DNA of 58,595 bases from an uncultured Lachnospiraceae bacterium (GTDB lineage: Bacteria > Bacillota > Clostridia > Lachnospirales > Lachnospiraceae), in NCBI GenBank assembly GCA_910585765.1, contig CAJUES010000019.1, positions 1 through 58,595 of the forward strand, written 5' to 3'. Within the stretch, counting starts at the first letter, position 1. Every line of letters starts with the position of its first letter. Made by a program: the position numbers and the translations under genes. Below, piece by piece: positions 16,298 through 26,049 of this stretch. The notes below the pieces were generated by a model, which made no database searches, was not told the DNA's origin, and saw only the letters and a list, made by a program, of their open reading frames with translations.

Positions 16298-17788
16298 CTA
16301 TTCTCCCAGCATCTGTGTCAGCCGGGTGTATCTCTGATATTTTTTCTGACAGTACGCTGACGCCTGGCTGTCCGGCTGTATCCTGTCTCTTAGCCGGGCG
16401 TGCCCGGTCAGCCCTGCCGCGCACAGCGCCGCCCCCGCCGCTGCCGCCTGCACCTGTATATCCGTCTCATAGACATGTGCTGTGAAATCCGCCTTTGCCT
16501 GCATCAGCCCCCGATTCAGGGTCCCGCCGCCCACCGCGTGGATGGTTTCCGTCCCGATGCCTGCCGACGCCAGGTTTTCGAGGATCACTGCCGACTCGCA
16601 GGCGATCCCCTCACAGACTGCGCGGATCAGCTCTGTCGAACCTGTACTCATGTCCGCGCCCAGAAATCCCCCCGGCAGCTTTCGCTTCCGATGGGTGCCC
16701 GCACCGTTCACAAAGGGCAGGTACAAAAGCGGTGCAAGACGCCCGTGCGCCCCGTATGACAGTGACGCCTGCATCAGTTCCTGATACCCCATCTTCTGCC
16801 CGCCGTGCGCCGCCTCAGCGTCATCTTTCTCCTGAGTGTGTCTGCGCATAAGCAGACCGCGCAGCCATTCAATGGAAGCGCCCGAGGACGGCATGTTGCA
16901 GATCCAGTAATACCTGCCGCCAAAGCGTCCCAGCAAAATGCCCCTTTCATAGAGGCTGTGCAGATCGGGCAGCGTCTCCAGAAAGCCCACATACACTTCC
17001 GACGTGCCCATGGAATTCAGCACATCTTTTCCCCCGATCCCCAGCGCCTGCGCCGCGCACAGATGATCGTGTCCGCCGACGGAAACCCGCACTTCCCTGC
17101 CCAGCCCCCATTTATCCGCAAGCTGTCGTGATAATCTTGGCCACGCCCCCGCCTGTGTGACTACGGCGGGCAGCTTGTCCGACACGCCCGCAAAGGCTGC
17201 AAGCTCCCTGTCCCAGCACTGCTCGTGGATATTGTAGAGCATCGTGCGGCACGCCAGCGATTCGTCCGTCAATTTCTGTCCGGTGAGGCGGTACAGTATG
17301 TAGTCGGACACGGACAAAAAGCAGTCCGTTTCCGCATACAGCGCCTCCTGCTGCCTGCGCATCTGCCAAATCCTGTTGATGGTATATTTGGGATGCCAGC
17401 AAAGACCTGTCCTCTGATAGAGCGCCCAGTCCGTGACCGACACCAGGAAGTCCGGTCTCTGACTGCCAAGCCCTTTCTGATTCCAGGGGATCAGCGGCAT
17501 CAGCGCCTCACCGCCCGCATTGACGGGAATGCCTGCCTCCGCCATGCTGGTGATCCCGATGGCTGCGATCTGCGCCCTGTCCACTGTCTCTGACACTTCC
17601 CGTATGCAGTCCGCGCAGCGTGTAAACAACAGTTCTGCCGGGATGGAATCCCCAAAGACAGGGTCCGGTGTCAGCTCCTGATCCCGCTCTGCCACCGCCA
17701 GACATCTGCCGCGCGCATCCACGGCGCAGACCTTTAAATGGGTGGTTCCTATGTCAATGCCCAGATACAGTTTTTTCATCTGTTCCAT
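16298..17788 (-). CDS. FGGY-family carbohydrate kinase
   Basis: This is a two-domain ASKHA kinase of 496 residues. It begins LYLGIDIGTTHLKVCAVD (phosphate-1 loop), has the FGGY middle with VSVGGHDHLCAA and the C-terminal adenosine block IHAVGGGTLNRGLMQAKAD. Such kinases phosphorylate pentuloses, hexuloses, glycerol or polyols. I chose the ATG at 17788 because it lies 23 bp after the stop of the racemase-like gene; an ATG nine bases later has AGGA close by and is a fair alternative. A longer frame running back into the previous gene is not supported. It probably phosphorylates a ketose made by upstream enzymes before the class II aldolase step. Confidence 0.85.
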   Translation of the reverse strand: MEQMKKLYLGIDIGTTHLKVCAVDARGRCLAVAERDQELTPDPVFGDSIPAELLFTRCADCIREVSETVDRAQIAAIGITSMAEAGIPVNAGGEALMPLIPWNQKGLGSQRPDFLVSVTDWALYQRTGLCWHPKYTINRIWQMRRQQEALYAETDCFLSVSDYILYRLTGQKLTDESLACRTMLYNIHEQCWDRELAAFAGVSDKLPAVVTQAGAWPRLSRQLADKWGLGREVRVSVGGHDHLCAAQALGIGGKDVLNSMGTSEVYVGFLETLPDLHSLYERGILLGRFGGRYYWICNMPSSGASIEWLRGLLMRRHTQEKDDAEAAHGGQKMGYQELMQASLSYGAHGRLAPLLYLPFVNGAGTHRKRKLPGGFLGADMSTGSTELIRAVCEGIACESAVILENLASAGIGTETIHAVGGGTLNRGLMQAKADFTAHVYETDIQVQAAAAGAALCAAGLTGHARLRDRIQPDSQASAYCQKKYQRYTRLTQMLGE

Positions 17789-17810
17789 CCTGTTCCGATC
17801 CCTTTCCTGG

Positions 17811-18473
17811 TCAAACGTCGATCTCCGCCAGCCGTTTTGCCAACGCTGCCACACCGCTGACAGGGCTTGTGAGGAAACGCTGCCGCTCCTCCTCGCCAAA
17901 GCCTGCGACTGCGCGTGCCATGGAAGCCTGTGCCAGCACCACGACATCGTTGTTACAAGCCAGTTTCCGCAGCTCATCTCCCACGATCTGATCGTACCTC
18001 GCCTCCCGCCCTTCTGCCAGGAGCGTGCCCACGTTGTCGATCACCTTTGCGTCGACGACAATCTCCCTGCCAAGCGCTGCCGCCTTGCAAAGGATCAGCT
18101 CTGTGGTAGGGCCGATGGTGGACTGCAGCGTTGCCGCCACGCCAACCTTGCGAAACGCTACCGCCCGCTCTGCCATCGGCTCGTCAATGCGCAGCGCCGG
18201 AATCGAGAGGAGTGCCCTGCCTTCCTCAAATATACCGCCGATGGAAGAGCAGGCGCAGAGGACTGCGTCCGCCCCTGCGGACTGTGCCAGGAGCATCAGT
18301 GTGTGCAGGCGGTAGCGCACATCCGGTGTGATCTTTCCTGACTGATTGATCTCCGGAAGCATGCTGTCGTCCAGCAGATTGATGACCTCCACCTGACCGC
18401 AGGCGGCAAGGATTTCTTTTTTGAGCGCCGGGATCGTCACCGGCGTGGTATGGATCACTGCTACTTTCTTCAT
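17811..18473 (-). CDS. Aspartate/glutamate racemase superfamily protein, second Cys absent
   Basis: The 220-residue protein shows the two-lobed racemase fold. The first lobe has the catalytic-type cysteine in AVLCACSSIGG. At the position of the second lobe cysteine it reads VVVLAQASMARAV, without Cys. A one-Cys active site is seen in superfamily members that are not racemases, such as decarboxylases and isomerases. Its ATG overlaps the stop of the GH38 gene (ATGA), so it belongs to the sugar operon even though it is not a classic sugar enzyme. A role in epimerising or decarboxylating a sugar-acid intermediate is a guess from context. Confidence 0.75.
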   Translation of the reverse strand: MKKVAVIHTTPVTIPALKKEILAACGQVEVINLLDDSMLPEINQSGKITPDVRYRLHTLMLLAQSAGADAVLCACSSIGGIFEEGRALLSIPALRIDEPMAERAVAFRKVGVAATLQSTIGPTTELILCKAAALGREIVVDAKVIDNVGTLLAEGREARYDQIVGDELRKLACNNDVVVLAQASMARAVAGFGEEERQRFLTSPVSGVAALAKRLAEIDV

Positions 18474-20950
18474 TTTCTTTCCTCCAAATTCTCCAAATTC
18501 TCCGAATTCTCCAAGTCCTCCAACAAATTGGTCTCTGTCACCCTGCCGTCGCCGGCGATCCGGATCGTCTTGATCTCATATGCGCCAAAGGTGAGCTTTA
18601 CCTGTTCCCCGAGTCCGAATACGGAGAGCGCCGTGTCGCAGCGTCTTCCCGCCGTCTCTACCAGACGCAGCACCATATCCCCGCTTCCGTCCTCCGCCTC
18701 TTTTAGGACTGTGGCCAGAACATTTTCCGCCTCCACGGTAAGGAAGGACGCATGCATGGGAAGTCCGCCTTGATGATAGGTCTCAAACAGGGCTGTCGGC
18801 AGTTCATTGAACATGCGGCTGCGCTCCACCGTCTTTGCCGTCTCCCAGCTCCCGTCATGGGGATACAGCCCCCAGTTAAAATACTGTACGCCCTGATCCA
18901 TGTACACGTACTCCAAACTTTCATCCGGCACGTAGGGCTCGTGGTTGCAGTAGATCGGGCTGCGCAGCACCGTGAGGAAAACCTCCTTGTGCTTTGTGGA
19001 GAAGCTGGTCTTTCCGTCGTTCAGCAGGGACAAGCCCTGCACGAGCGTATCGAGTCCGGGACCCGCCCCCTCCACATCCACAAAATTCTGCATCGGATAT
19101 TCCTCCCCGTCAGGCTCCCGCTGGGCGACGCCATAGGGAATCTCGCTGGTGGTGCGCATGTAGTTCATGTTCAGCGGAAACTGCAGCTTTAACATGGAAA
19201 ATCTCTCATGCCAGTCCACCATGGTCTTCACACGGATAAAATCCAGTTCCCTGTAAATATTGTAATCCTGGATCATGCGGGAACTGCCGTAGGTACTGAT
19301 AACGCGGATCACGCATTTTACAGGACCTTTTTCCACGCATTTCACACTGGCTGCCGTAAACTGCCCTGCCTTCGTGTCAAAGATGCGCACCGCGTGTGCC
19401 CAGGTATCGCTCTGATCCCGGATCACGACCGGCACTGCCGCAGGCGCGCTGAAATATTCCGTCCCGAAGCCATCATTCCCCTGTTTCCTTTTAAGGGATT
19501 TGATATATCCGGTCTTTTCGTCAAAGGCGATGGAGAACCAGTCGTTCTCCGCATAGGTGTCCGTGCAGGTCACATCCGCAAATGACTCCGACTGCCCGCG
19601 GACTGCCAGACGATACGTCGCATACCCCATGGAGGGCAGCTTTGCGACAAAGCAAAGGCGGGTCCTGCCGTTGCTCGAAGATGTGGACTGAACATTCTGC
19701 ACTGGAATCTGCCTGTCGTTCTCATCCAGCAGGATCATGCCTTCCTTTAAGCCCGGGGACTCGATCTCCACCTCAAACCTGCCGGCGAACGCGTTGGGGT
19801 TCACCACCACGATCGGTCTCATGCCCTCCTCCGCAGGAATGTCAATGTGCCAGGAGATCGACTGTACGGCGGCGTTCAGCCCCTTTGCGGCAATGTCCAG
19901 GGCTGCGCCGCAGCTCTCCCGGGCGTCCTCGTATGCGGGCTCGACGCTGGTGCCTGCCATAATGTCGTGAAACTGGTTGAACAGCACGTTTTTCCAGGCA
20001 TACGTATATCGGGCGATCGGGTAGTTCCCGTTGGACATGCGCTTTGCCATCACAGAGATCTTCTCCGCCATGATCAGACGGTTCTCCGCCAGCCGGTTCC
20101 AGCGCTTCACACCGGAGTGCGCGCTGTAGCAGCCGCTTGCGTGATGCAGCAGATCCCCTGTCACAACCGGAAGCGCCTCGCCGCGCGTTTTCACAGCCTC
20201 AAAATACGCATCGGGATGGGAAAATAATAACCTTGGCAGATCCTCCCGCTCGTCGAGGGCGCGTATGGAGTCCAGATTTCTCCTGGTAGGCCCGCCGCCG
20301 TGGTTGCCCACGCCGTAGAAGCACATGGCAATGCCGTCGCCGCTCTTGATCTTGACGGCACAGCGGCGGATATGCTCCTCGATCTCAGTTGGCCAGGTGC
20401 AGTACTCATAAGGGATCCGGTAGGCAGTCACCTCGGAGCCGTCCCTGGACATCCAGCGGAAAGTCTCCCCTTCCAGCCCCTTTTCGTGGCAGCCCGGACG
20501 CATGAACACATAATTGTCCATGCCGGATTTTTTCAGGATCTGAGGCAGCATCCCATGATGGCCGAAGCTGTCCACGCTGTAGCCCGTGCGGGCGGTCACG
20601 CCGAATTTTTCCCTGAAATAGCGCTGGGCATACAGCCCCTGGCGGACAAAGGATTCCCCGCCGGGCACATTGCAGTCCGGCTGGACCCACCAGCCGCCCA
20701 CAATGATCCATCTGCCTTCCCGTACCCTTTCGCGGATCTCCTCAAACATGGCGGGCTCGTTTTCCTCCACCCACTCATAGCCTGCTGCCGTGCTGCAGGT
20801 GAAGAGGAAGTCGTCATACTCCTTCATCCGATCCAGTGCGGAGCGGAAGGTCGCCTTGATCTCCTGACAGCCCTCCTGCCACCGCCAGTGCCATACCAGA
20901 TCCAGATGTGCGTTTCCGATCATATACAATGTCTTATCCTTTTCTCTCAT
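18470..20950 (-). CDS. GH38 alpha-mannosidase (first paralogue)
   Basis: The 826-residue protein is a full-length bacterial GH38 enzyme. The N-terminal zinc site is GNAHLDLVWHW (His15, Asp17), the nucleophile is Asp127 in YSVDSFGHHG, and a further zinc ligand is in FNQFHDIMAGTS; the C-terminal beta domains follow. There is no signal peptide, so it works on imported alpha-mannosides in the cytosol. Close bacterial relatives include mannosylglycerate hydrolase (MngB) and N-glycan-trimming mannosidases. TTAGGAGA precedes the ATG at 20950, four bases after the stop of the second GH38. The two paralogues probably split different linkages or chain positions. Confidence 0.92.
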   Translation of the reverse strand: MREKDKTLYMIGNAHLDLVWHWRWQEGCQEIKATFRSALDRMKEYDDFLFTCSTAAGYEWVEENEPAMFEEIRERVREGRWIIVGGWWVQPDCNVPGGESFVRQGLYAQRYFREKFGVTARTGYSVDSFGHHGMLPQILKKSGMDNYVFMRPGCHEKGLEGETFRWMSRDGSEVTAYRIPYEYCTWPTEIEEHIRRCAVKIKSGDGIAMCFYGVGNHGGGPTRRNLDSIRALDEREDLPRLLFSHPDAYFEAVKTRGEALPVVTGDLLHHASGCYSAHSGVKRWNRLAENRLIMAEKISVMAKRMSNGNYPIARYTYAWKNVLFNQFHDIMAGTSVEPAYEDARESCGAALDIAAKGLNAAVQSISWHIDIPAEEGMRPIVVVNPNAFAGRFEVEIESPGLKEGMILLDENDRQIPVQNVQSTSSSNGRTRLCFVAKLPSMGYATYRLAVRGQSESFADVTCTDTYAENDWFSIAFDEKTGYIKSLKRKQGNDGFGTEYFSAPAAVPVVIRDQSDTWAHAVRIFDTKAGQFTAASVKCVEKGPVKCVIRVISTYGSSRMIQDYNIYRELDFIRVKTMVDWHERFSMLKLQFPLNMNYMRTTSEIPYGVAQREPDGEEYPMQNFVDVEGAGPGLDTLVQGLSLLNDGKTSFSTKHKEVFLTVLRSPIYCNHEPYVPDESLEYVYMDQGVQYFNWGLYPHDGSWETAKTVERSRMFNELPTALFETYHQGGLPMHASFLTVEAENVLATVLKEAEDGSGDMVLRLVETAGRRCDTALSVFGLGEQVKLTFGAYEIKTIRIAGDGRVTETNLLEDLENSENLENLEERK

Positions 20951-20954
20951 TCTC

Positions 20955-23432
20955 CTAATCCTTCCATTCCAATAGATTTACGACCTCTGCGCGCTCCCCC
21001 GTCTGGCTGATCTTCAAGGTCAGGATCTCATGCTTTCCGATCGTGACCGGATAGCTGTGCCGCCCTACCCTCACCTGACAGTCCGTCGCGATCCCCTCGC
21101 ATTCGAGCAGACGCACAATCAGCGCCTCGTCGTCCTCGCACTTCTTCATCAGCACGAGTCTGACATTCTCCTGATCCACACCGGCAAAACTGCGTTTTTC
21201 CGCCTTGTGCGCCCCCCTGTGGGCACTGTCCGCCAGATAGGAATAGGAACCGTGGAGCTTTTCTGCCATGCGGTACATCTCCGCTTTGGTCAACTTTGTC
21301 CGATGCGGTCTCAGCACCAGGGAGAAGACAGTCTCACCCTGATCCATGTACTGGTAGCTCTCGACCTCATTCTCCCAGTCCGGGCTGCAGCTGCCCTGCG
21401 CATAGATCGCGCTGCGGCAGAGTGTCAGCTGCAGGGCGTTCTCGCCCATGTTGAAGGCATATTTGCCATCGTTTGCGATGTATAAGCCCGCGCCCGCCTC
21501 ATCTGTCACATCCACAAAACGCTGCATGAAATATTCCGCATTGTCATCCGCCGCGATCTCTCTCCTGCAGATGCCATAGGCGGTCTCCGCCTCGGTATGC
21601 CGCTGCGCCGCGTCCAGCGGATAGGCCGCTTTCAGCAGCGTCCATCTGTGGTTGTAGGTCAGGCGGTTTTCCACCCGCAGCTCCTTTTCCTCCGCGCCCA
21701 GGGAGTAAAGCTGCTCCAGCAGGGTAGCGCCCAGACGGCTGCGGACGCGGATCACCTCGCGGATCGGGCCGCTCTCCACCTTGTCGATGGAGACGAACGC
21801 AAACTGCTCCGTGGTCCGCTCATATTTTCTGTTCTGCATGCCGCCCCACGCGTCCCTCTGATCCAGATACACCTGTATGCGGACAGCCCCTGTCAGGGGA
21901 TCATAGCCTGCAGCTTTGTCGATGAGGGAGACCAGTTCACCGGTCTCCGCCGAAAACCGGGCACAGATCATATCGTTCTCGAGCACCAGCGCCTGCGGAT
22001 CCATGATCTCCATATGGTTGTTGTGGCAGAGGACAGGCTCCCGCCTGAGCGTCCTGTACACCGCAAAACCGCAGGATGGGATCTGTGCCCGGAAAACAAA
22101 TCTGCGTCTGCCGCCGAGGGTAGAGTGGCGGACCTTGGTGTCCGTATGGATCCGCTGATACGGGATCTCCCTGCCCGCCGGATCAAGCAGCGCGAGCGGC
22201 GCCTGGCAGAACCACTCCAGCTCCACCTCCACCAGATCGTCAAAATCCTGTCCGCCCGTGTGGAACAGCAGCAGCGGGAAGCCCTCCCCTGTGGTGTCCG
22301 TCTGATTCGCCATGTGCTGTATCGCCAGCGCCCGGATGCTGCCGGCCTCCGCGCAGGCAAGTCCCAGCTGCATCATCGCCTCCTCCCTGGCGGATCGGAT
22401 GATCGTGCCGCCCATGGTATCGTGAAACTGGTTGAACAGCACATTCTTCCAGAGCATCTCCATCCTGCCAGTCTGCCGCATCCAGCCACAGCCCATCAGG
22501 TTTGCCATGGACATCAGCGTATCAGCCTCCATCAGCCTGGTTTCCGCCAGACGGTTCTTTTGCTTGAAGGCGCCGTCATTGGCGTAACATCCCTCGTTCA
22601 CCTTCTCAAAAGCGCCTCTGCGCATCGGCAGTTTCCAGTCCCTGATGTCTTCCAGGAATTCCGTATAGGTTGAAAACTTTAGATGCACATCCGAGTGCGC
22701 ATCTGAAAAACCATTTTCCAGCGTCTGTATACTCTGAATGTTCTCGATGGTGGGTCCGCCGCCGTGGTTGCCCACACCGTAACAGCAGACCATCCTGTCA
22801 TATTGCTTTGTGCGCTCCAGCGTCACGTTTATATTCTTCACTGTGGGATCGTGGAACCATGTGGTGTACTCCGCCGGCAGACTGACGGCGTTCACGCGGC
22901 TGCCGTCCTCGCTCTCCCACGCAAATACAGGGGTGTCGAGGCGCGGGCGCATGAACACATAGTGATCCATGCCGCTCTTTTTGAGGATCTGGGGCAGGTT
23001 GGGGTTGTGCCCGAAGCTGTCCACGTTCGAACCGATCTTCGCGATCCTGCCGAACTTCCTCTTTAGATACCGCTGCCCGTAAAGTCCCTCCCGCACAAAA
23101 GCCTCGCCGCAGGGCAGCAGGCAGTCCGGCTCGAGGAACCAGCCGCCCGCCAGCTCCCATCTCCCATCCGCCACGCGCTGTCTGATCTCATCAAACATCT
23201 CCGGCAGGAGTTCCTCGATCCACTCAAAAAATACGGTGGAGGTGCTGCTGAACCGAAACGCCTCAAACTCCTTCATCCGCTCGAGCGCGGATGCGTAGGT
23301 GGCTTTTACCTCCTGCATCCCCTCCTCCCAGGTCCAGAACCACACCGGATCGATATGGGAATTTCCGATCATATACAGTTCTTTTTTAGCACTCAATTCT
23401 TTCTGACGTTCTTTTATCTGTTCTTCTCTCAT
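20955..23432 (-). CDS. GH38 alpha-mannosidase (second paralogue)
   Basis: The 825-residue enzyme has the same layout as its neighbour: IGNSHIDPVWFWTWEEG (His26, Asp28), nucleophile Asp138 in SNVDSFGHNP, the NHGGGPT loop and FNQFHDTMGG. The two clearly share ancestry, but loops and C-terminal domains differ, so this is an old duplication or separate recruitment. I set the start at the ATG at 23432 because AAGGAG stands upstream and the previous stop is 14 bp away. The longer frame that extends into the FAD gene has a biased Gly/Arg-rich composition and is an artefact. It is cytoplasmic and acts on alpha-mannosyl residues. Confidence 0.92.
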   Translation of the reverse strand: MREEQIKERQKELSAKKELYMIGNSHIDPVWFWTWEEGMQEVKATYASALERMKEFEAFRFSSTSTVFFEWIEELLPEMFDEIRQRVADGRWELAGGWFLEPDCLLPCGEAFVREGLYGQRYLKRKFGRIAKIGSNVDSFGHNPNLPQILKKSGMDHYVFMRPRLDTPVFAWESEDGSRVNAVSLPAEYTTWFHDPTVKNINVTLERTKQYDRMVCCYGVGNHGGGPTIENIQSIQTLENGFSDAHSDVHLKFSTYTEFLEDIRDWKLPMRRGAFEKVNEGCYANDGAFKQKNRLAETRLMEADTLMSMANLMGCGWMRQTGRMEMLWKNVLFNQFHDTMGGTIIRSAREEAMMQLGLACAEAGSIRALAIQHMANQTDTTGEGFPLLLFHTGGQDFDDLVEVELEWFCQAPLALLDPAGREIPYQRIHTDTKVRHSTLGGRRRFVFRAQIPSCGFAVYRTLRREPVLCHNNHMEIMDPQALVLENDMICARFSAETGELVSLIDKAAGYDPLTGAVRIQVYLDQRDAWGGMQNRKYERTTEQFAFVSIDKVESGPIREVIRVRSRLGATLLEQLYSLGAEEKELRVENRLTYNHRWTLLKAAYPLDAAQRHTEAETAYGICRREIAADDNAEYFMQRFVDVTDEAGAGLYIANDGKYAFNMGENALQLTLCRSAIYAQGSCSPDWENEVESYQYMDQGETVFSLVLRPHRTKLTKAEMYRMAEKLHGSYSYLADSAHRGAHKAEKRSFAGVDQENVRLVLMKKCEDDEALIVRLLECEGIATDCQVRVGRHSYPVTIGKHEILTLKISQTGERAEVVNLLEWKD

Positions 23433-23446
23433 CTCTCTGCAACTCC

Positions 23447-26032
23447 TTACCAGATCTTCCAGGTCCGCACGCCTGCGCCCCACTCCTCCAGCGCCCGCCG
23501 CGCAGCGATCCGCACCGCCGCACAGGGGCATGCCAGCATGTCTTCCAGCGCACGCCTTCCCGTCTCGTCCGAAAGACGCACCAGGCTGCGGCACAGGATG
23601 ACGCGCAGGATCCAAAAGCGCTCTGTCATCAGACTGCCGTCCTCCCCCATGTCCGCGGCGCGCTCCAGTTCCGGCAGCGCCAGCAGTCTGTGCAGCAGGG
23701 GGATCCACGCTCTCTGACCGCCGTGTTCTGCAGCGTAGGCAAAAGTCTCTATATAATGATACATCCCGTCTCTGATCTCACGGTAATCTCTCTCCTGCAC
23801 AACAAGCAGATCCAGCACCCGCCCCAGCACCGAGAGTGCCTCCTCTGTGCCGGACAGCCCCAGCAGGTTCAGCTGATACACCAGCTCCGGCATAACGCCG
23901 TGATCCGGCAGCAGCTGCGCGCACATGGTGGAAGCCGTCCGCCCGGGCAGGACATCTCCCGAGAGCTGTTCTCTGATCCTGTCCGCGTACTCCTGCACCG
24001 CATCATTGCAGCCATGCCAGATGCAAAAGCCGATCAGCAGCTGTCTGAGCTCCCCGCTCTCTTCCTGTATCAGTCTGCGCCGCAGGGCAGGAAGGGCTTC
24101 CTTGGCATCTGCCAGGAGCACTATTAGGCTCTCCTCCTGCACCTGCCATATATCCGTGAAGGGCACATCGACCCAGTGTGTCCTGGAGTCTGCCCGCAGG
24201 CAGTCCACCGCAGCAGCCACATCCTTCCTGCCCGCGGGCAGCGTCAGGGGATCGTCGGAGAGCCGGTGCAGCACCGCGCGCCTCTGCGCATCCGAAAGCT
24301 GTTCCGGCAGCATCCCCATCGACAGGCTGGCTGCCGCCAGTCCCCCCATCACAGCCCCCTGGTGCATCAGATCCGGCTGCATCCTTATGCTGGGAAACAC
24401 GTTGTGCGTCGCCCCGACCGCCTTCCCCAGCACATACAGTCCCTCGATCCCCCGCCCCTTTTTGTCACAGGCGGTCAGGGCGGACAGCGGGATCTGGATC
24501 TGTACCTGGGGCGGCAGCACACCGCAGTAGATACAGTCCGCATCCAGCTTTCCCTTGGGATCATAGTTGGAATAGCAGGTGTAGAGCGCATCCGGATACG
24601 TCCGGAAACCCATCAGATCCCTCAGATCCAGCACCCTTTTGGTGCGGATGTGCCTGCTCTCCCGCATGCTCACATATCTGCCGTGGTCGAAGGTGTTCTC
24701 CCCGCGCCTGCGGGCGCGGATGATAAACCGGGTCATGTCCGCGGGATCCGCCGCTGACACCATGGTAGAAAAATTGTTCTGATAGGTATTCACCCCTGTG
24801 TACTGCGCCAGGGAAGCCCAATACGTAAAGCTGTCCCGCACGGAACCGTAGACGGCATCCGCTCCCGCATACACCGCGAGATCGCCGTCACCCGTGGCGT
24901 CCAGAAAGACCTTTGCGTCAAATCGGAGAACACCGCTGTCCCCCGCGGTCAGAACGCTGTGAATCCGCCTGCCCTCTGCCTCCTCGCTGCAGACAGCCCC
25001 ATAACAGATCTGTCCATAGTAAATCTGCACCCCGGCCTCCAGACACAGCCGCTGCAACACCCACGCCCGCACGCCCGGATGAAAATCGTCGTCATCACTC
25101 CAGATCCCCTGTCTCCTGGGGAGCCCCAGCCATTCCATATACCTGTCAGTCTCCCGGTCGATCTCCCGCACATCCCGATACCGGTTCCCGAACCAGTATG
25201 TGCTGACACCGCCCACTGTGGAGGTGCCTCCCAGCACATACTGTTGTTCGATGATCACCGTCCTTGCGCCCCCTCTGGCAGCGTGCAGCGCCGCCAGAGC
25301 GCCCGCCGTCCCGCCGCCCACGACCAGCACATCACAGCGCTCCTGCCTCTCAGGGTCCTGAACCGCTCCCGTCCACTCGGACAGCGTGATCACGCTGTCC
25401 CCCGCGGGCTTCATCAGGGGGGCAAAGCGCCCCATCACGAGACACGGATCTTCCCGCTTTCTCTGCGCAAAGGCATGCATTGCGCTCTCCTGCAGATGAT
25501 CCAGCACCGCCGCTGTCGACGCGGATCCGCGTATCTCTGCTGCGCGGGCTGTCACGGTCAGCAGCCCGAAGCCGTCATGCCCTTCCCATCCAAGCAGCGC
25601 CCGGTATTCCAAAAGATCCTGTGCGGATTCCTCCTTCTCCAGGAAGATCCGCTCACACACCACCCCGAAAATGCCGCCTTTGGCTGCAAATCTTGCGGTC
25701 TTTTTGTTGTCCTGGGACACACAGTCCAGAAAAGTCACGCCGTAGAGCAGTTCGATCCCAAGCTCCCCGCAAAGCTTCTCCAGATATAATTTTGTCCGGT
25801 CCGGCTGCAATAGACCACCGTCCCAGACCTCCTGCGGAAAAAACGCGGCTGTCTCCGGGTCTGCCTGCCAGGAAAAGGTATCGCAGATCTCCGGGAGCAG
25901 GCAGGAGCCCGGTGCCGCGATCAGTACCCGGCCTTTGTCCCGCGCGAGCCTGCACCCCTCCCGCAGGGATGCCATGCCGCCGCCATAGAAAACATACTGG
26001 GTCTGTGCCAGGATCACAGCCGCCCCCGTCAT
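23447..26032 (-). CDS. Large FAD-dependent oxidoreductase with helical-repeat tail
   Basis: The 861-residue protein has a full Rossmann FAD motif, CDVLVVGGGTAGALAALHAA, near residue 240, then GGTSTVGGVSTYWFGN and FLDATGDGDLAVYAGA, the pattern of the FAD_oxidored family (PF12831). About 230 residues precede the FAD motif and begin AAVILAQTQYVFYGGG; they look like a partial related fold. The C-terminal 250 residues are Leu/Arg-rich short helices ending IAARRALEEWGAG, like HEAT repeats. The start is the ATG at 26032 with GAGGAG upstream; an ATG at 26047 is less good. It lies between a metallo-hydrolase and two mannosidases. Oxidation of a sugar or polyol during glycan breakdown is a reasonable idea, but the substrate is unknown. 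Confidence 0.8.
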   Translation of the reverse strand: MTGAAVILAQTQYVFYGGGMASLREGCRLARDKGRVLIAAPGSCLLPEICDTFSWQADPETAAFFPQEVWDGGLLQPDRTKLYLEKLCGELGIELLYGVTFLDCVSQDNKKTARFAAKGGIFGVVCERIFLEKEESAQDLLEYRALLGWEGHDGFGLLTVTARAAEIRGSASTAAVLDHLQESAMHAFAQRKREDPCLVMGRFAPLMKPAGDSVITLSEWTGAVQDPERQERCDVLVVGGGTAGALAALHAARGGARTVIIEQQYVLGGTSTVGGVSTYWFGNRYRDVREIDRETDRYMEWLGLPRRQGIWSDDDDFHPGVRAWVLQRLCLEAGVQIYYGQICYGAVCSEEAEGRRIHSVLTAGDSGVLRFDAKVFLDATGDGDLAVYAGADAVYGSVRDSFTYWASLAQYTGVNTYQNNFSTMVSAADPADMTRFIIRARRRGENTFDHGRYVSMRESRHIRTKRVLDLRDLMGFRTYPDALYTCYSNYDPKGKLDADCIYCGVLPPQVQIQIPLSALTACDKKGRGIEGLYVLGKAVGATHNVFPSIRMQPDLMHQGAVMGGLAAASLSMGMLPEQLSDAQRRAVLHRLSDDPLTLPAGRKDVAAAVDCLRADSRTHWVDVPFTDIWQVQEESLIVLLADAKEALPALRRRLIQEESGELRQLLIGFCIWHGCNDAVQEYADRIREQLSGDVLPGRTASTMCAQLLPDHGVMPELVYQLNLLGLSGTEEALSVLGRVLDLLVVQERDYREIRDGMYHYIETFAYAAEHGGQRAWIPLLHRLLALPELERAADMGEDGSLMTERFWILRVILCRSLVRLSDETGRRALEDMLACPCAAVRIAARRALEEWGAGVRTWKIW

Positions 26033-26049
26033 TGTTTCTCTCCTCATGT

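Noticed and set aside
17789..17977. N-terminal extension of the FGGY kinase
   Set aside because: It overlaps the racemase-like gene, and the kinase fold begins right after the internal ATG.
23433..23708. Long N-terminal extension of the second GH38
   Set aside because: The extra 92 residues overlap the end of the FAD gene, have biased Gly/Arg composition, and a good ribosome site stands before the internal ATG at 23432.
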